The notes below the pieces were generated by a model. It ran no database searches. It was not told the DNA's origin and worked only from the letters and a program-made list of their open reading frames with translations. A DNA stretch of 64,000 nt, from contig NZ_JANZYP010000028.1 of assembly GCF_025506355.1 (NCBI RefSeq), forward strand, positions 37,818 to 101,817, read 5' to 3'. Of the stretch, positions 1 to 8,009 are shown piece after piece. Origin of the DNA: Sphaerisporangium corydalis (GTDB lineage Bacteria; Actinomycetota; Actinomycetes; Streptosporangiales; Streptosporangiaceae). The position numbers and the translations under genes were made by a program. Positions within the stretch are counted from its first letter, which is position 1, and the number at the start of each line of letters is the position of its first letter.

Positions 1-879
1 GGGGGCGACGATGGCGAGGCTCTGCAGCAGGTCGACGCTCGCGGGGTCGTGGTCGGCGAGCCAGCGCAGCACCGTCTCGGTCAGCGACACCGCCCCGATC
101 TCCAGCACCCGCGTCAGCTCGGTCTTCTCCGGGCTCACCCCGGCGGCGAGGAGCTGGCCGGCCATCTGGTGCAGCAGCAGCGGGTTCCCCTGGGTGAGCC
201 GGTGGGAGGCCGCCGCGACGTCCGCGTCCACGGCGGTGCCCATCGCCCCCTCCAGCAGGCGCCCGGCGCAGGTGGCGCAGAGCGGTGCCGGCCGGAGCAG
301 CCGCGCGTACGGGAGGGCGGCGATCTCGCGGACGATCTCGCGTCCGCCGCGTCCCTGGGAGTCCACCGTGAGGATCATGATGACCGGGAGGTCGTCGAGC
401 CGCCGGGCGATGTAGGAGCACCACTGGGCCGACTGCGGGTCGGCGTAGTCGGCGTCGTCGATGGCGATGATCAGCGGCTGGGAGCCGGTGGTGATGGAGC
501 GCGTGGAGCGGTAGAGGCTCTGCAGCAGGTCGGGCGCGACGAGCCCGCCGCCGTGGTTCTCGTACACCTGCCCGGGGAGGACCAGCGACCCGGGCGTGGC
601 GGGCGGCACCCCGTTGCCCGACCCGCCCATCAGCGGATCGAACAGCTGGCGGACCACGCCGAAAGGGTAGTCGTGCTCGTCGGAGTGGCCGCGGGCCATG
701 AGGATGGCGCCGATGTCCGGCTTTCGCGCGAGGGCGGCGTGCAGGAGGGTGGTCTTGCCGATTCCCCGGGGACCGAGGATCACCAGAACGGAGGGTTTAC
801 CCGCGTAGACGTGGGAAATCGCCTCCTGGATCGCCGCTAGCTCGATGTCGCGGTGCAGCACCGGCTGCCCTGAAGACAT
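1..879 (-). CDS. LAL/LuxR-type ATP-binding regulator, N-terminal part (runs off the window)
   Basis: This reading frame starts at ATG 879 after a GGGGGAG ribosome site and stays open to the left edge (293 codons seen). The N-terminus has a P-loop, GPRGIGKTT (about residues 36-44), followed by a Walker B-like IIAIDDADYAD. This is the layout of large ATP-dependent LuxR-family (LAL/MalT-like) transcription activators, in which a C-terminal LuxR helix-turn-helix would lie outside the window. It is divergent from the peptide cyclodehydratase gene across a 346-bp control region, so it is a good candidate for the pathway activator. That the C-terminal DNA-binding domain exists is inference. Confidence 0.75.
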   Translation of the reverse strand, partial: MSSGQPVLHRDIELAAIQEAISHVYAGKPSVLVILGPRGIGKTTLLHAALARKPDIGAILMARGHSDEHDYPFGVVRQLFDPLMGGSGNGVPPATPGSLVLPGQVYENHGGGLVAPDLLQSLYRSTRSITTGSQPLIIAIDDADYADPQSAQWCSYIARRLDDLPVIMILTVDSQGRGGREIVREIAALPYARLLRPAPLCATCAGRLLEGAMGTAVDADVAAASHRLTQGNPLLLHQMAGQLLAAGVSPEKTELTRVLEIGAVSLTETVLRWLADHDPASVDLLQSLAIVAP

Positions 880-1225
880 CGCTCCCCCAAGGGCCGGGTG
901 GCTACGTCTGATGCCACGATCATGCCGCGAACGACGGGTCGGTTGTCAATACCTAATTCACCACCAAAGGGACTTATCATCCCTTGTGGCCGGTTTACTG
1001 GGCTTACGCGTAGAACACCGCCCAACCCGGGGCGACCGTATGGATCTTACCCGAAACGTACGCGAGCGCGGACCGCAATGCGCCGTACGCATTTCCCGGA
1101 TACGCATCCCGTACGTCGCCCTTTGAATACCGCCCCAATACGTACGGCCGGAATGCGTCTTTACACCGGTCCGGCCCGGGTGCAACTCTGCGATCAAAGG
1201 TAATCAAGCGAATACGGGGAGGGCC
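880..1225. promoter_or_regulatory. Divergent control region between LAL regulator and TOMM operon
   Basis: This 346-bp region has no convincing gene. It is rich in TACG-type palindromic words: TACGCGTA near 1013, ACGTACG near 1056, TACGCAT twice near 1085-1110, GTACGTCG near 1111 and ATACGTACGG near 1138. Similar words recur upstream of the precursor and halogenase genes, so the region may carry binding sites for a cluster regulator. A clear -35/-10 pair was not assigned. Confidence 0.55.
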
Positions 1226-3505
1226 ATGGACCGCCCACGCCTCAAGGCGCATTTCACGGCCCAGGTCGTCGATGGGTCGAAGGTGTTCCTGCTCGCCGAG
1301 GGCCAGCATTATCTCATCCAGGGGACGGGGACGGCCGAAGTGCTCCCCTACCTGGACGGACGGCACACGGTGGCCGACATCGCGGTGGCGCTGAGCGGCA
1401 AACTGCCGCTTATGCAGGTGCTCACCGCCATTCGCAAATTCGACGCCTTCGGGCACCTGGCGGACGGCCGGCCTGATTGGCCGGAGCACACACTCGCGTA
1501 CTGGGACGCACAAGGTCTCGACCCGGAAAAGGTCAGGGTTTCGCTCGCGGACACCGAATTCACGGTGACCGGCGCGGGCGCCGATCCCGGCACGGTCATC
1601 GCACAACTACGCGAACACGGACTACGCGTACGGCAGGTGGACCTCGCCGAGGCCGCCGACCCGAGCGGCGCCCTCACCCTGGTCGTCGTCAACGACTACC
1701 TCGACCCGGCGCTGGAGCGCCTCAACACCGCCTACCTGGCGGCCGAGCACCCGTGGGCGCTGGTGAAGCCCGCCGGGATGACGCTGTGGGCCGGACCGGT
1801 GCTCCAGCCCGGCCGCACCGGCTGCTGGTCCTGCCTGTCCCAGCGCATCAGCGGGAACCGGCAGGTCGAGCGCTACCTCGCCGGAAAGCTCGGCACCGGC
1901 GGCACACCGGTGCACCCCTCCCGGGAGTCGGTCCCCGCCGGACCGGCGATCGCCGGCGGCCTGCTCGCGGTCGAACTGGCGCGGATCGCCGCCACCGGCG
2001 CCCCGTCCCGGCTCGAAGGCAAGATGACCACGATCGACCTGCGCACCCTGGCCGCCACCGAGCACACCATGGTCCGGCTGCCGCAGTGCGCCGCCTGCGG
2101 CGAGGAGTCGCTGATCACCGAGCGCAGCCCGAAGGTGGTGCTCACCTCGCGCGACGCCCGCCACGTCACCGACGGCGGCTACCGCATCGAGCCGCCCTCG
2201 CAGACCTACGACCGGCTGCAGAAGCACATCAGCCCGCTCATCGGGGCGGTCACCCGCCTGCACACCTTCGCCGAGTACGACAACGGCGTCACCTACAGCT
2301 TCACCGCCGGCCACAACTTCGCCATGGTCGGCGACAACATGGACCTGCTCCGCCGCAACCTGCGCGGGCAGAGCGGCGGCAAGGGACGCACCGAGGTCCA
2401 GGCCAAGGTCAGCGCCCTGTGCGAGGCCATCGAGCGCTACTCGGGCGTGTGGCGCGGCGACGAGCCGGTCCGCGAGGCGGCCTACGCCGACCTCGACCCG
2501 GCCGTGGCGGTACACCCCGAATCCCTGCTGCACTTCTCCCCCGGCCAGTACGCGGGGCGCGACGCGTGGAACAAGGACCCCGGCCACCGGCTGCACCTGG
2601 TGCCCGAGAAGTTCCGCACCGACCTGCCCATCGACTGGTCGCCCGCCTGGTCGCTCACCGACGAGCGCGAACGGCTGGTGCCCTCCGGGTACGCCTGGTA
2701 CGGCCACCCGGACCTGGAACGCCACTTCTACTGCGTCGGCGACTCCAACGGGAACGCGTCGGGCAACTCGATCGAGGAGGCCATCCTCCAGGGCTTCTGC
2801 GAACTCGTCGAACGCGACGCGGTCGCCCTGTGGTGGTACAACCGGGCGCGGCGCCCCGCGTTCGACCTGGACTCGCTGCGCGACCCCTACGTCGACACCC
2901 TGCGCGAGTTCTACCGGCGCATGGGCCGCGACATCTGGCTGCTCGACCTCACCACCGACCTCGGCATCCCCGCCTTCGTCGGCGTCTCCCACCGCGTCGG
3001 CCACCCGGTCGAGGACGTCATCGTCGGCTTCGGCGCCCACCTGGACCCGAGGATCGCGGCCATCAGGACGCTGACCGAGGTCAACCAGTTCCTGCCGTCG
3101 GTGGAACGCCGCGACGACGCCGGGGAGACCATCTACCTGGACGACGACGTCGCCACCCTGGCCTGGTGGAAGGAGACCAAGCTGGCGAACGAGCCCTGGC
3201 TGGTCCCCGACCCCTCGCTCGGGACGCGCTCGCTCGCCGACCACCCCCTGTCCGGCGGCGACGACCTGGCGGCGGACGTCGAGACGTGCGTGGCCAAGGC
3301 AAGGGCCTGCGACATCGAGGTCGTCGTGCTCGACCAGACCCGCCCCGACCTGGAGCTCAGCGTCGTCCGGGTCATCGCGCCCGGCATGCGGCACTTCTGG
3401 CGGCGGCTCGGCGCCGGGCGCCTGTACGACGTCCCCGTCGCGCTGGGCTGGGTGCCGCAGGCCCGCACGGAGGACCAGCTCAACCCGACCAGCGTCTTCT
3501 TCTGA
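1226..3505 (+). CDS. Fused TOMM leader-binding (ocin-ThiF-like) / YcaO cyclodehydratase
   Basis: A protein of 759 aa that converts Cys (and possibly Thr/Ser) of the precursor to azolines using ATP. Residues 1-80 resemble the winged-helix leader-recognition element. Residues about 85-320 form the E1-like partner domain, with zinc-ligand pairs C200/C203 (GCWSC) and C288/C291 (QCAAC). Residues about 325-759 are the YcaO domain, with the nucleotide-binding stretch SGGKGRTEVQAK (383-394), the acidic ALCEAIER, and NASGNSIEEAILQGFCELVERDA. The C-terminus is NPTSVFF and not the proline-rich PxPxP seen in many stand-alone YcaOs. The start ATG follows GGGGAGGG. It is first in a tight operon with the dehydrogenase and exporters. 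Confidence 0.93.
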   Translation: MDRPRLKAHFTAQVVDGSKVFLLAEGQHYLIQGTGTAEVLPYLDGRHTVADIAVALSGKLPLMQVLTAIRKFDAFGHLADGRPDWPEHTLAYWDAQGLDPEKVRVSLADTEFTVTGAGADPGTVIAQLREHGLRVRQVDLAEAADPSGALTLVVVNDYLDPALERLNTAYLAAEHPWALVKPAGMTLWAGPVLQPGRTGCWSCLSQRISGNRQVERYLAGKLGTGGTPVHPSRESVPAGPAIAGGLLAVELARIAATGAPSRLEGKMTTIDLRTLAATEHTMVRLPQCAACGEESLITERSPKVVLTSRDARHVTDGGYRIEPPSQTYDRLQKHISPLIGAVTRLHTFAEYDNGVTYSFTAGHNFAMVGDNMDLLRRNLRGQSGGKGRTEVQAKVSALCEAIERYSGVWRGDEPVREAAYADLDPAVAVHPESLLHFSPGQYAGRDAWNKDPGHRLHLVPEKFRTDLPIDWSPAWSLTDERERLVPSGYAWYGHPDLERHFYCVGDSNGNASGNSIEEAILQGFCELVERDAVALWWYNRARRPAFDLDSLRDPYVDTLREFYRRMGRDIWLLDLTTDLGIPAFVGVSHRVGHPVEDVIVGFGAHLDPRIAAIRTLTEVNQFLPSVERRDDAGETIYLDDDVATLAWWKETKLANEPWLVPDPSLGTRSLADHPLSGGDDLAADVETCVAKARACDIEVVVLDQTRPDLELSVVRVIAPGMRHFWRRLGAGRLYDVPVALGWVPQARTEDQLNPTSVFF

Positions 3506-3521
3506 GCGGGAGGAGCAGACC

Positions 3522-4886
3522 GTGACCGACACGAAGTTACGGCTTCGCCGCGACGCGGAGCTATCGGAGGCCGACGGCGTCCTGCGGGTGACCACCCCGG
3601 GGGGCTCCTCGGCGCTGCGCGGCCTGCCGCCCGGCACGGCCGGCGCCCTGCGGGCGCTGGCCGCCGGGGACGTGACCGAGGCCGACCTCACCGCGACGGT
3701 CGTCGCCGGCGACGGGGAGGCCGGGCTGCTCCGCTGGCACATGCTGGTGCGCCGCCTGGGCAAGGGCGGCCTGCTGGAGTACAGCGTGGACGCCGCCCGG
3801 CTCAGGCCGGTCGGCGCCGGGCCGGTGGAACCCGGGGCCGCGCCCGGCCCCGGTGACCGGGTGCGGCTGTCGCGGTTCGCCGTCACGACGGCCGAGGACG
3901 GCGTGCTGGCGGTGCGCTCCCCGCGCCACTCCGGCATCGTCGAGCTGGCGCCGGACGCGGCCGCGATCCTCGGCGCGCTGGCCGGCTGGACCACCCCGGC
4001 CGAGCTGGCCGGGGCGCTCCCCGGCCTGCCGGTCGGGCCGATGCTGCGGTTCTTCGCCGCCGCGGGCCTGCTGGCGCCCACCTCCGAGGACGAGACGCAG
4101 CCGATCGCGCAGTGGTCCCCGAGGGACCTGTGGCTGCACGCCCACAGCCGGGGGCCGCGCGTCACCGGCCGCTACGGCGGTACCTACCCGCTGGGCGACC
4201 GCTTCGGCCCGATGCCCTCGGCCCCGCCCGCGTTCGGCGGCCCGAGGATCGACCTGTCCCCGCCCGACCTGGAGGTGGTGGCCAAGGCCGACCCGAGCCT
4301 GACCGAGACGCTCGAACGGCGGCGGTCGCTGCGCGAGCACGACCCCGACGACCCGATCACGGTGGACCAGCTCGGCGAGCTGCTCTACCGGTCGATGCGC
4401 CGGCGCGACGGGTACACCGGGTCGGACGGCCAGGAACTCGTCGACCGCCCCTACCCCTCCGGCGGGTCGGTCCACGAACTGGAGGTCTACCCGCTGGTGG
4501 TCTCGTGCCAGGGCGCCGAGCCGGGCCTGTGGCACTACGACACGGCCGGGCACGCGCTGGAGCGCGTCGCCGAACCCGGCCCCGCGACCGCCATCCTGGT
4601 GGAACGGGCCAGGTCCTCGGCGGTGCTGGCGGCCGACCCGCAGGTGGTGCTCATCGTCACCGCGCGCTTCGGCCGGGTGATGTGGAAGTACGAGACCATC
4701 GCCTACTCCCTGGTGCTCAAGCACGTCGGCGTCCTGTACCAGACGCTGTATCTCGTCGGCACCGCCATGGGCCTCGCCGTGTGCGGGCTCGGGGGCGGGG
4801 ACGCCGAGGACTTCGCCGCCGCGAGCGGGCTCGACTACTACGCCGAGGGCAGCGTGGGCGAGCTGGTCCTCGGCAGCAAACGGTGA
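3522..4886 (+). CDS. SagB-type azoline dehydrogenase
   Basis: A flavin (FMN) nitroreductase-fold dehydrogenase of 454 aa that oxidises azolines to aromatic azoles in TOMM biosynthesis. An N-terminal domain (about residues 1-225) with two repeated winged-helix-like segments precedes the C-terminal SagB/McbC domain (about 235-454). That domain contains RRRSLREH, the PSGGSVHELEVY flavin-site motif and WKYETIAYSL, which carries the Lys-Tyr pair required in characterised McbC/BcerB-type enzymes. GTG start with GGGAGGAG 16 bp after the cyclodehydratase stop. Its presence means the product should carry thiazoles and not only thiazolines. Confidence 0.93.
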   Translation: MTDTKLRLRRDAELSEADGVLRVTTPGGSSALRGLPPGTAGALRALAAGDVTEADLTATVVAGDGEAGLLRWHMLVRRLGKGGLLEYSVDAARLRPVGAGPVEPGAAPGPGDRVRLSRFAVTTAEDGVLAVRSPRHSGIVELAPDAAAILGALAGWTTPAELAGALPGLPVGPMLRFFAAAGLLAPTSEDETQPIAQWSPRDLWLHAHSRGPRVTGRYGGTYPLGDRFGPMPSAPPAFGGPRIDLSPPDLEVVAKADPSLTETLERRRSLREHDPDDPITVDQLGELLYRSMRRRDGYTGSDGQELVDRPYPSGGSVHELEVYPLVVSCQGAEPGLWHYDTAGHALERVAEPGPATAILVERARSSAVLAADPQVVLIVTARFGRVMWKYETIAYSLVLKHVGVLYQTLYLVGTAMGLAVCGLGGGDAEDFAAASGLDYYAEGSVGELVLGSKR

Positions 4887-4892
4887 TGCGAG

Positions 4893-5708
4893 ATGAAATT
4901 CCGCTTCAAAGCGCTCCAGCGGATGCGGGAGCCCGACGAGCTCGACTCCCCGACCCTGCTGGCCTCCCCGCGCGGGTGGATCGCCACCTTCGTGGTGCTG
5001 ATCATCGTCGCGGCGGTGACGGTGTGGGCGTTCGTCGGGCGGCTGCCGGTCACGGTGTCGGCGACCGGCCTGCTGACCCACCCCGGCGGGACCGCCCAGC
5101 TGCAGAGCCCGTACGCGGGGCTGGTCCGCACGATGCTGGTCCATCCCGACGACACCGTCCAGCGGGGCCAGGCCGTGGTGGAGATCATCGAGACGGACTC
5201 CACGACCCCGCGCCTGGTCCACAGCCCGTTCAGCGGGCACGTGGTGGCCGCGACGACCGACGACGGCCACATGGTCATGCCGGGCGAGGACCTGCTGACC
5301 GTCGAGCGCACCGACGCGCCCGGCGACCGGCTGGTGGCGATGCTGTTCGTGCCGGCCGACCGCATGCTGGGCGTCGTCCCCGGCAGGCAGGTCGACCTGT
5401 CGGTCTCCACCGCCCCGCCGGGGAGCTTCGGGCTGCTGCGCGGCCGGGTCGCCTCGGTCAGCACCTACCCGCTGATCCTTGAGGAGGTGGCCGACCTGGT
5501 CGGCGGCGAGTCCGCCGCGCACGGCTACCTCAACGGCACGCCGCCCCGGCTGGTGATCGTCGACCTGGACCGCGACCCGCACACGACGTCGGGGTACGCG
5601 TGGTCCACCAAGGCGGGCCCGCCGCTGCGACTGTCCTCCCAGGTCAACGTGACCGGCTCGATCGACCTCGGCAGCCAGACCCTGTTCGACCTGATGCTCG
5701 GCCGCTGA
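4893..5708 (+). CDS. HlyD-like NHLM secretion (periplasmic adaptor-like) protein
   Basis: A protein of 271 aa with one N-terminal membrane helix (about residues 32-52, IATFVVLIIVAAVTVWAFVG) followed by a biotinyl-lipoyl/HlyD-like extracytoplasmic domain (GLVRTMLVHPDDTVQRGQAV, PFSGHVVAA). It matches the secretion protein that accompanies nitrile-hydratase-leader (NHLP) bacteriocin exporters. It lies 6 bp after the dehydrogenase and before two ABC exporters, so it is inferred to couple to them. Confidence 0.85.
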   Translation: MKFRFKALQRMREPDELDSPTLLASPRGWIATFVVLIIVAAVTVWAFVGRLPVTVSATGLLTHPGGTAQLQSPYAGLVRTMLVHPDDTVQRGQAVVEIIETDSTTPRLVHSPFSGHVVAATTDDGHMVMPGEDLLTVERTDAPGDRLVAMLFVPADRMLGVVPGRQVDLSVSTAPPGSFGLLRGRVASVSTYPLILEEVADLVGGESAAHGYLNGTPPRLVIVDLDRDPHTTSGYAWSTKAGPPLRLSSQVNVTGSIDLGSQTLFDLMLGR

Positions 5709-5742
5709 AGCGGCACCCGAACGGCCCGAACTGGAGGGACGC

Positions 5743-8007
5743 ATGAGCCAGGCCACGGCGAGCCCGCCCCGAGCTCCCGAGGCGGGGAGGCCGCCACGCC
5801 CGGCCGCCGCCAAGGCCGCCCGGGGGCGGCGGTGGAGATGGCGGAAACGCACCCCGACGGTGATCCAGATGGAGGCGGTGGAGTGCGGCGCCGCCTCCTT
5901 GGCCATGATCCTCGGGTACTACGGGAAGTTCGTCCCGCTGGAGGAACTGCGGGCCGCCTGCGGGGTCTCCAGGGACGGCGCCAAGGCCTCCAGCGTCATC
6001 AACGCGGCGCGGCGCTACGGCCTGATCGCCCGGGGCTTCCAGATGGAGGCCCAGGACCTGCGGACCGCGGCCAAGCCGGTGATCATCTTCTGGGCGTTCC
6101 AGCACTTCCTGGTCGTCGAGGGGGTGCGCACCCGGTTCGGCAAGGAGATGGTCGCGGTCAACGACCCGGCGAGCGGGCCGCGCCTGGTCGACTGGGAGGA
6201 CTTCGACTCCGGCTTCACCGGCGTGGTGCTGACGTTCGAGCCGTCCCCGGACTTCCGCCCCGGCGGGCGGCCCACCCGGGTCGGGCAGGCCCTGCTGGCG
6301 CGGCGGATGCCGTCCGGCCGGGCGCTGCCGCTGGTCCTGCTGGCCAGCCTGCTGCTGGTGGTGCCCGGCATCATCGGGCCCGCGTTCAGCCGGGTGTACA
6401 TCGACAGGATCCTGTCCGGCCGCGACCCCGGGTACCTGGTGCCGCTGCTGTTCGGCATGGGGCTGACGTCGGTCGCGGTGTTCGTCCTGACGTCGGTGCA
6501 ACGGCACTACCTGCTGCGCCTGGAGATCCGGCTCGGCCTGGTCAGCTCGGCCCGCTTCTTCCGGCACCTGCTGCGGCTGCCCGTCGAGTTCTTTCTGCAA
6601 CGCCGCCCCGCCGAGGTCGCCAAACGGGTGCAGGCCAACGACACCGTCGCCGAGATCCTGTCGCGCGACCTGGCGGTCACCGCCGTCAACCTGGTGCTGG
6701 TGCTGTTCTACGCGGCCATCCTCATCAGGTACGACCTGCTGCTCGGCCTGGTCGGGGTCGCCATGGCGCTGCTGAACATCCTGGTGCTGCGCCGGGTGTC
6801 CCGCAGCCGCACCGACGCGGTGGCCGCGCTCCGCGCCGACCTCGGCAACCTGACGTCCACCACCTTCAACACCCTGCAGCTCATCGAGACCGTCAAGGCC
6901 TCGGGCGCCGAGCCGAACGCCTTCCAGCGCTGGGCCGGGTTCCTGGCCAAGGCGGTCACCGCCAAGCAGCGCCTCGGCGTCGCCACCGCCACGCTCACGG
7001 TGGTGCCGCCGCTGCTGGCCGGGGTCAACAGCGGGCTCATCCTGCTCATCGGCGGCCTGCGCGTGGTCGACGGGGTGATCAGCGTCGGCATGCTGGTGGC
7101 CTTCCAGACGCTGCTCAACGCCCTGTCGCGGCCGGTGACCCAGCTCACCAACCTGGGCGGGCAGCTCCAGGACATCTCCGCCGACATCAACCGCCTGTAC
7201 GACGTCGAGCGCTACCCGGTCGCGCACGTCTTCGAGCCCCGCCCGGCGCCGCCGGTGGACGTCCGCCTGGACGGCAGCCTGGAGTTCGACGACGTGTCCT
7301 TCGGCTACAACCCGATCGCGCCCCCGGTGATCAAGAACCTGTCGTTCTCGGTCGTGCCGGGACGCCGGGTGGCGATCGTCGGCAACTCCGGCAGCGGCAA
7401 GTCGACGGTCGGCAAGCTCGCCGCCGGCCTGTACGTGCCCGGGTCGGGCCAGGTCCTGCTGGACGGCCTCCCGAGGGAGGCGTACTCCCGCACGGCCGTG
7501 GCGGTGTCGGTCGCCTACGTCGACCAGGACATCAGCCTGTTCGAGGGGACCGTGCGCGACAACCTGACGCTGTGGAGCGACGACATCCCCGACGAGGTGG
7601 TGATCGCGGCACTGCGCGACGCGGCCATCTTCGACATGATCACCGCCCGGCCCGGCGGCCTGAACAGCAACGTCAGGGAGGGGGGCCGCAACTTCAGCGG
7701 CGGGCAGCGGCAGCGGCTGGAGCTGGCCAGGGCGCTGTCGGTCCAGCCCACCCTGCTGGTCCTCGACGAGGCGACCAGCGCCCTGGACTCGGAGACCGAA
7801 CGGATCATCGCCGACAACCTGCGCCGCAGAGGATGCGGCTGCCTCATCATCGCGCACCGCCTGTCCACCATCCGCGACGCGGACGAGATCCTCGTCCTGG
7901 ACCAGGGTGAGGTGGTCGAACAGGGCCGCCACGAAGAGCTGGTCGCCAAGGGCGGGCACTACGCCCGGCTCATCGAGAACGCCCACAGAAACGGCGACGG
8001 GAGCTGA
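5743..8007 (+). CDS. NHLM ABC exporter with C39 peptidase domain
   Basis: A peptidase-permease-ATPase of 754 aa that should remove the leader and export the modified peptide. The N-terminal C39 peptidase has the catalytic Cys in MEAVECGAASLAMILGYYG (C48), the His in FQHFLVVEG and the Asp in VNDPASG. Membrane spans occupy about residues 190-460. The ATPase has Walker A GNSGSGKST, signature FSGGQRQRLELARAL and Walker B LLVLDEATSALD. C39 enzymes cut after small double-residue motifs, and the precursor offers IAAG just before its core. Cotranscribed with the adaptor and second exporter. Confidence 0.93.
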   Translation: MSQATASPPRAPEAGRPPRPAAAKAARGRRWRWRKRTPTVIQMEAVECGAASLAMILGYYGKFVPLEELRAACGVSRDGAKASSVINAARRYGLIARGFQMEAQDLRTAAKPVIIFWAFQHFLVVEGVRTRFGKEMVAVNDPASGPRLVDWEDFDSGFTGVVLTFEPSPDFRPGGRPTRVGQALLARRMPSGRALPLVLLASLLLVVPGIIGPAFSRVYIDRILSGRDPGYLVPLLFGMGLTSVAVFVLTSVQRHYLLRLEIRLGLVSSARFFRHLLRLPVEFFLQRRPAEVAKRVQANDTVAEILSRDLAVTAVNLVLVLFYAAILIRYDLLLGLVGVAMALLNILVLRRVSRSRTDAVAALRADLGNLTSTTFNTLQLIETVKASGAEPNAFQRWAGFLAKAVTAKQRLGVATATLTVVPPLLAGVNSGLILLIGGLRVVDGVISVGMLVAFQTLLNALSRPVTQLTNLGGQLQDISADINRLYDVERYPVAHVFEPRPAPPVDVRLDGSLEFDDVSFGYNPIAPPVIKNLSFSVVPGRRVAIVGNSGSGKSTVGKLAAGLYVPGSGQVLLDGLPREAYSRTAVAVSVAYVDQDISLFEGTVRDNLTLWSDDIPDEVVIAALRDAAIFDMITARPGGLNSNVREGGRNFSGGQRQRLELARALSVQPTLLVLDEATSALDSETERIIADNLRRRGCGCLIIAHRLSTIRDADEILVLDQGEVVEQGRHEELVAKGGHYARLIENAHRNGDGS

Positions 8008-8009
8008 CC

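Noticed and set aside
880..1203. Small ORFs of 62-101 codons in the divergent control region
   Set aside because: No ribosome site, no hydrophobic or Cys-rich pattern, and they overlap regulatory palindromes; treated as chance frames.
1477..5906. Very long open frames on both strands over the cyclodehydratase and dehydrogenase genes
   Set aside because: They are Arg/Pro/Ala-rich shadows caused by high G+C; no domain motifs, and codon-position bias fits the chosen frames.
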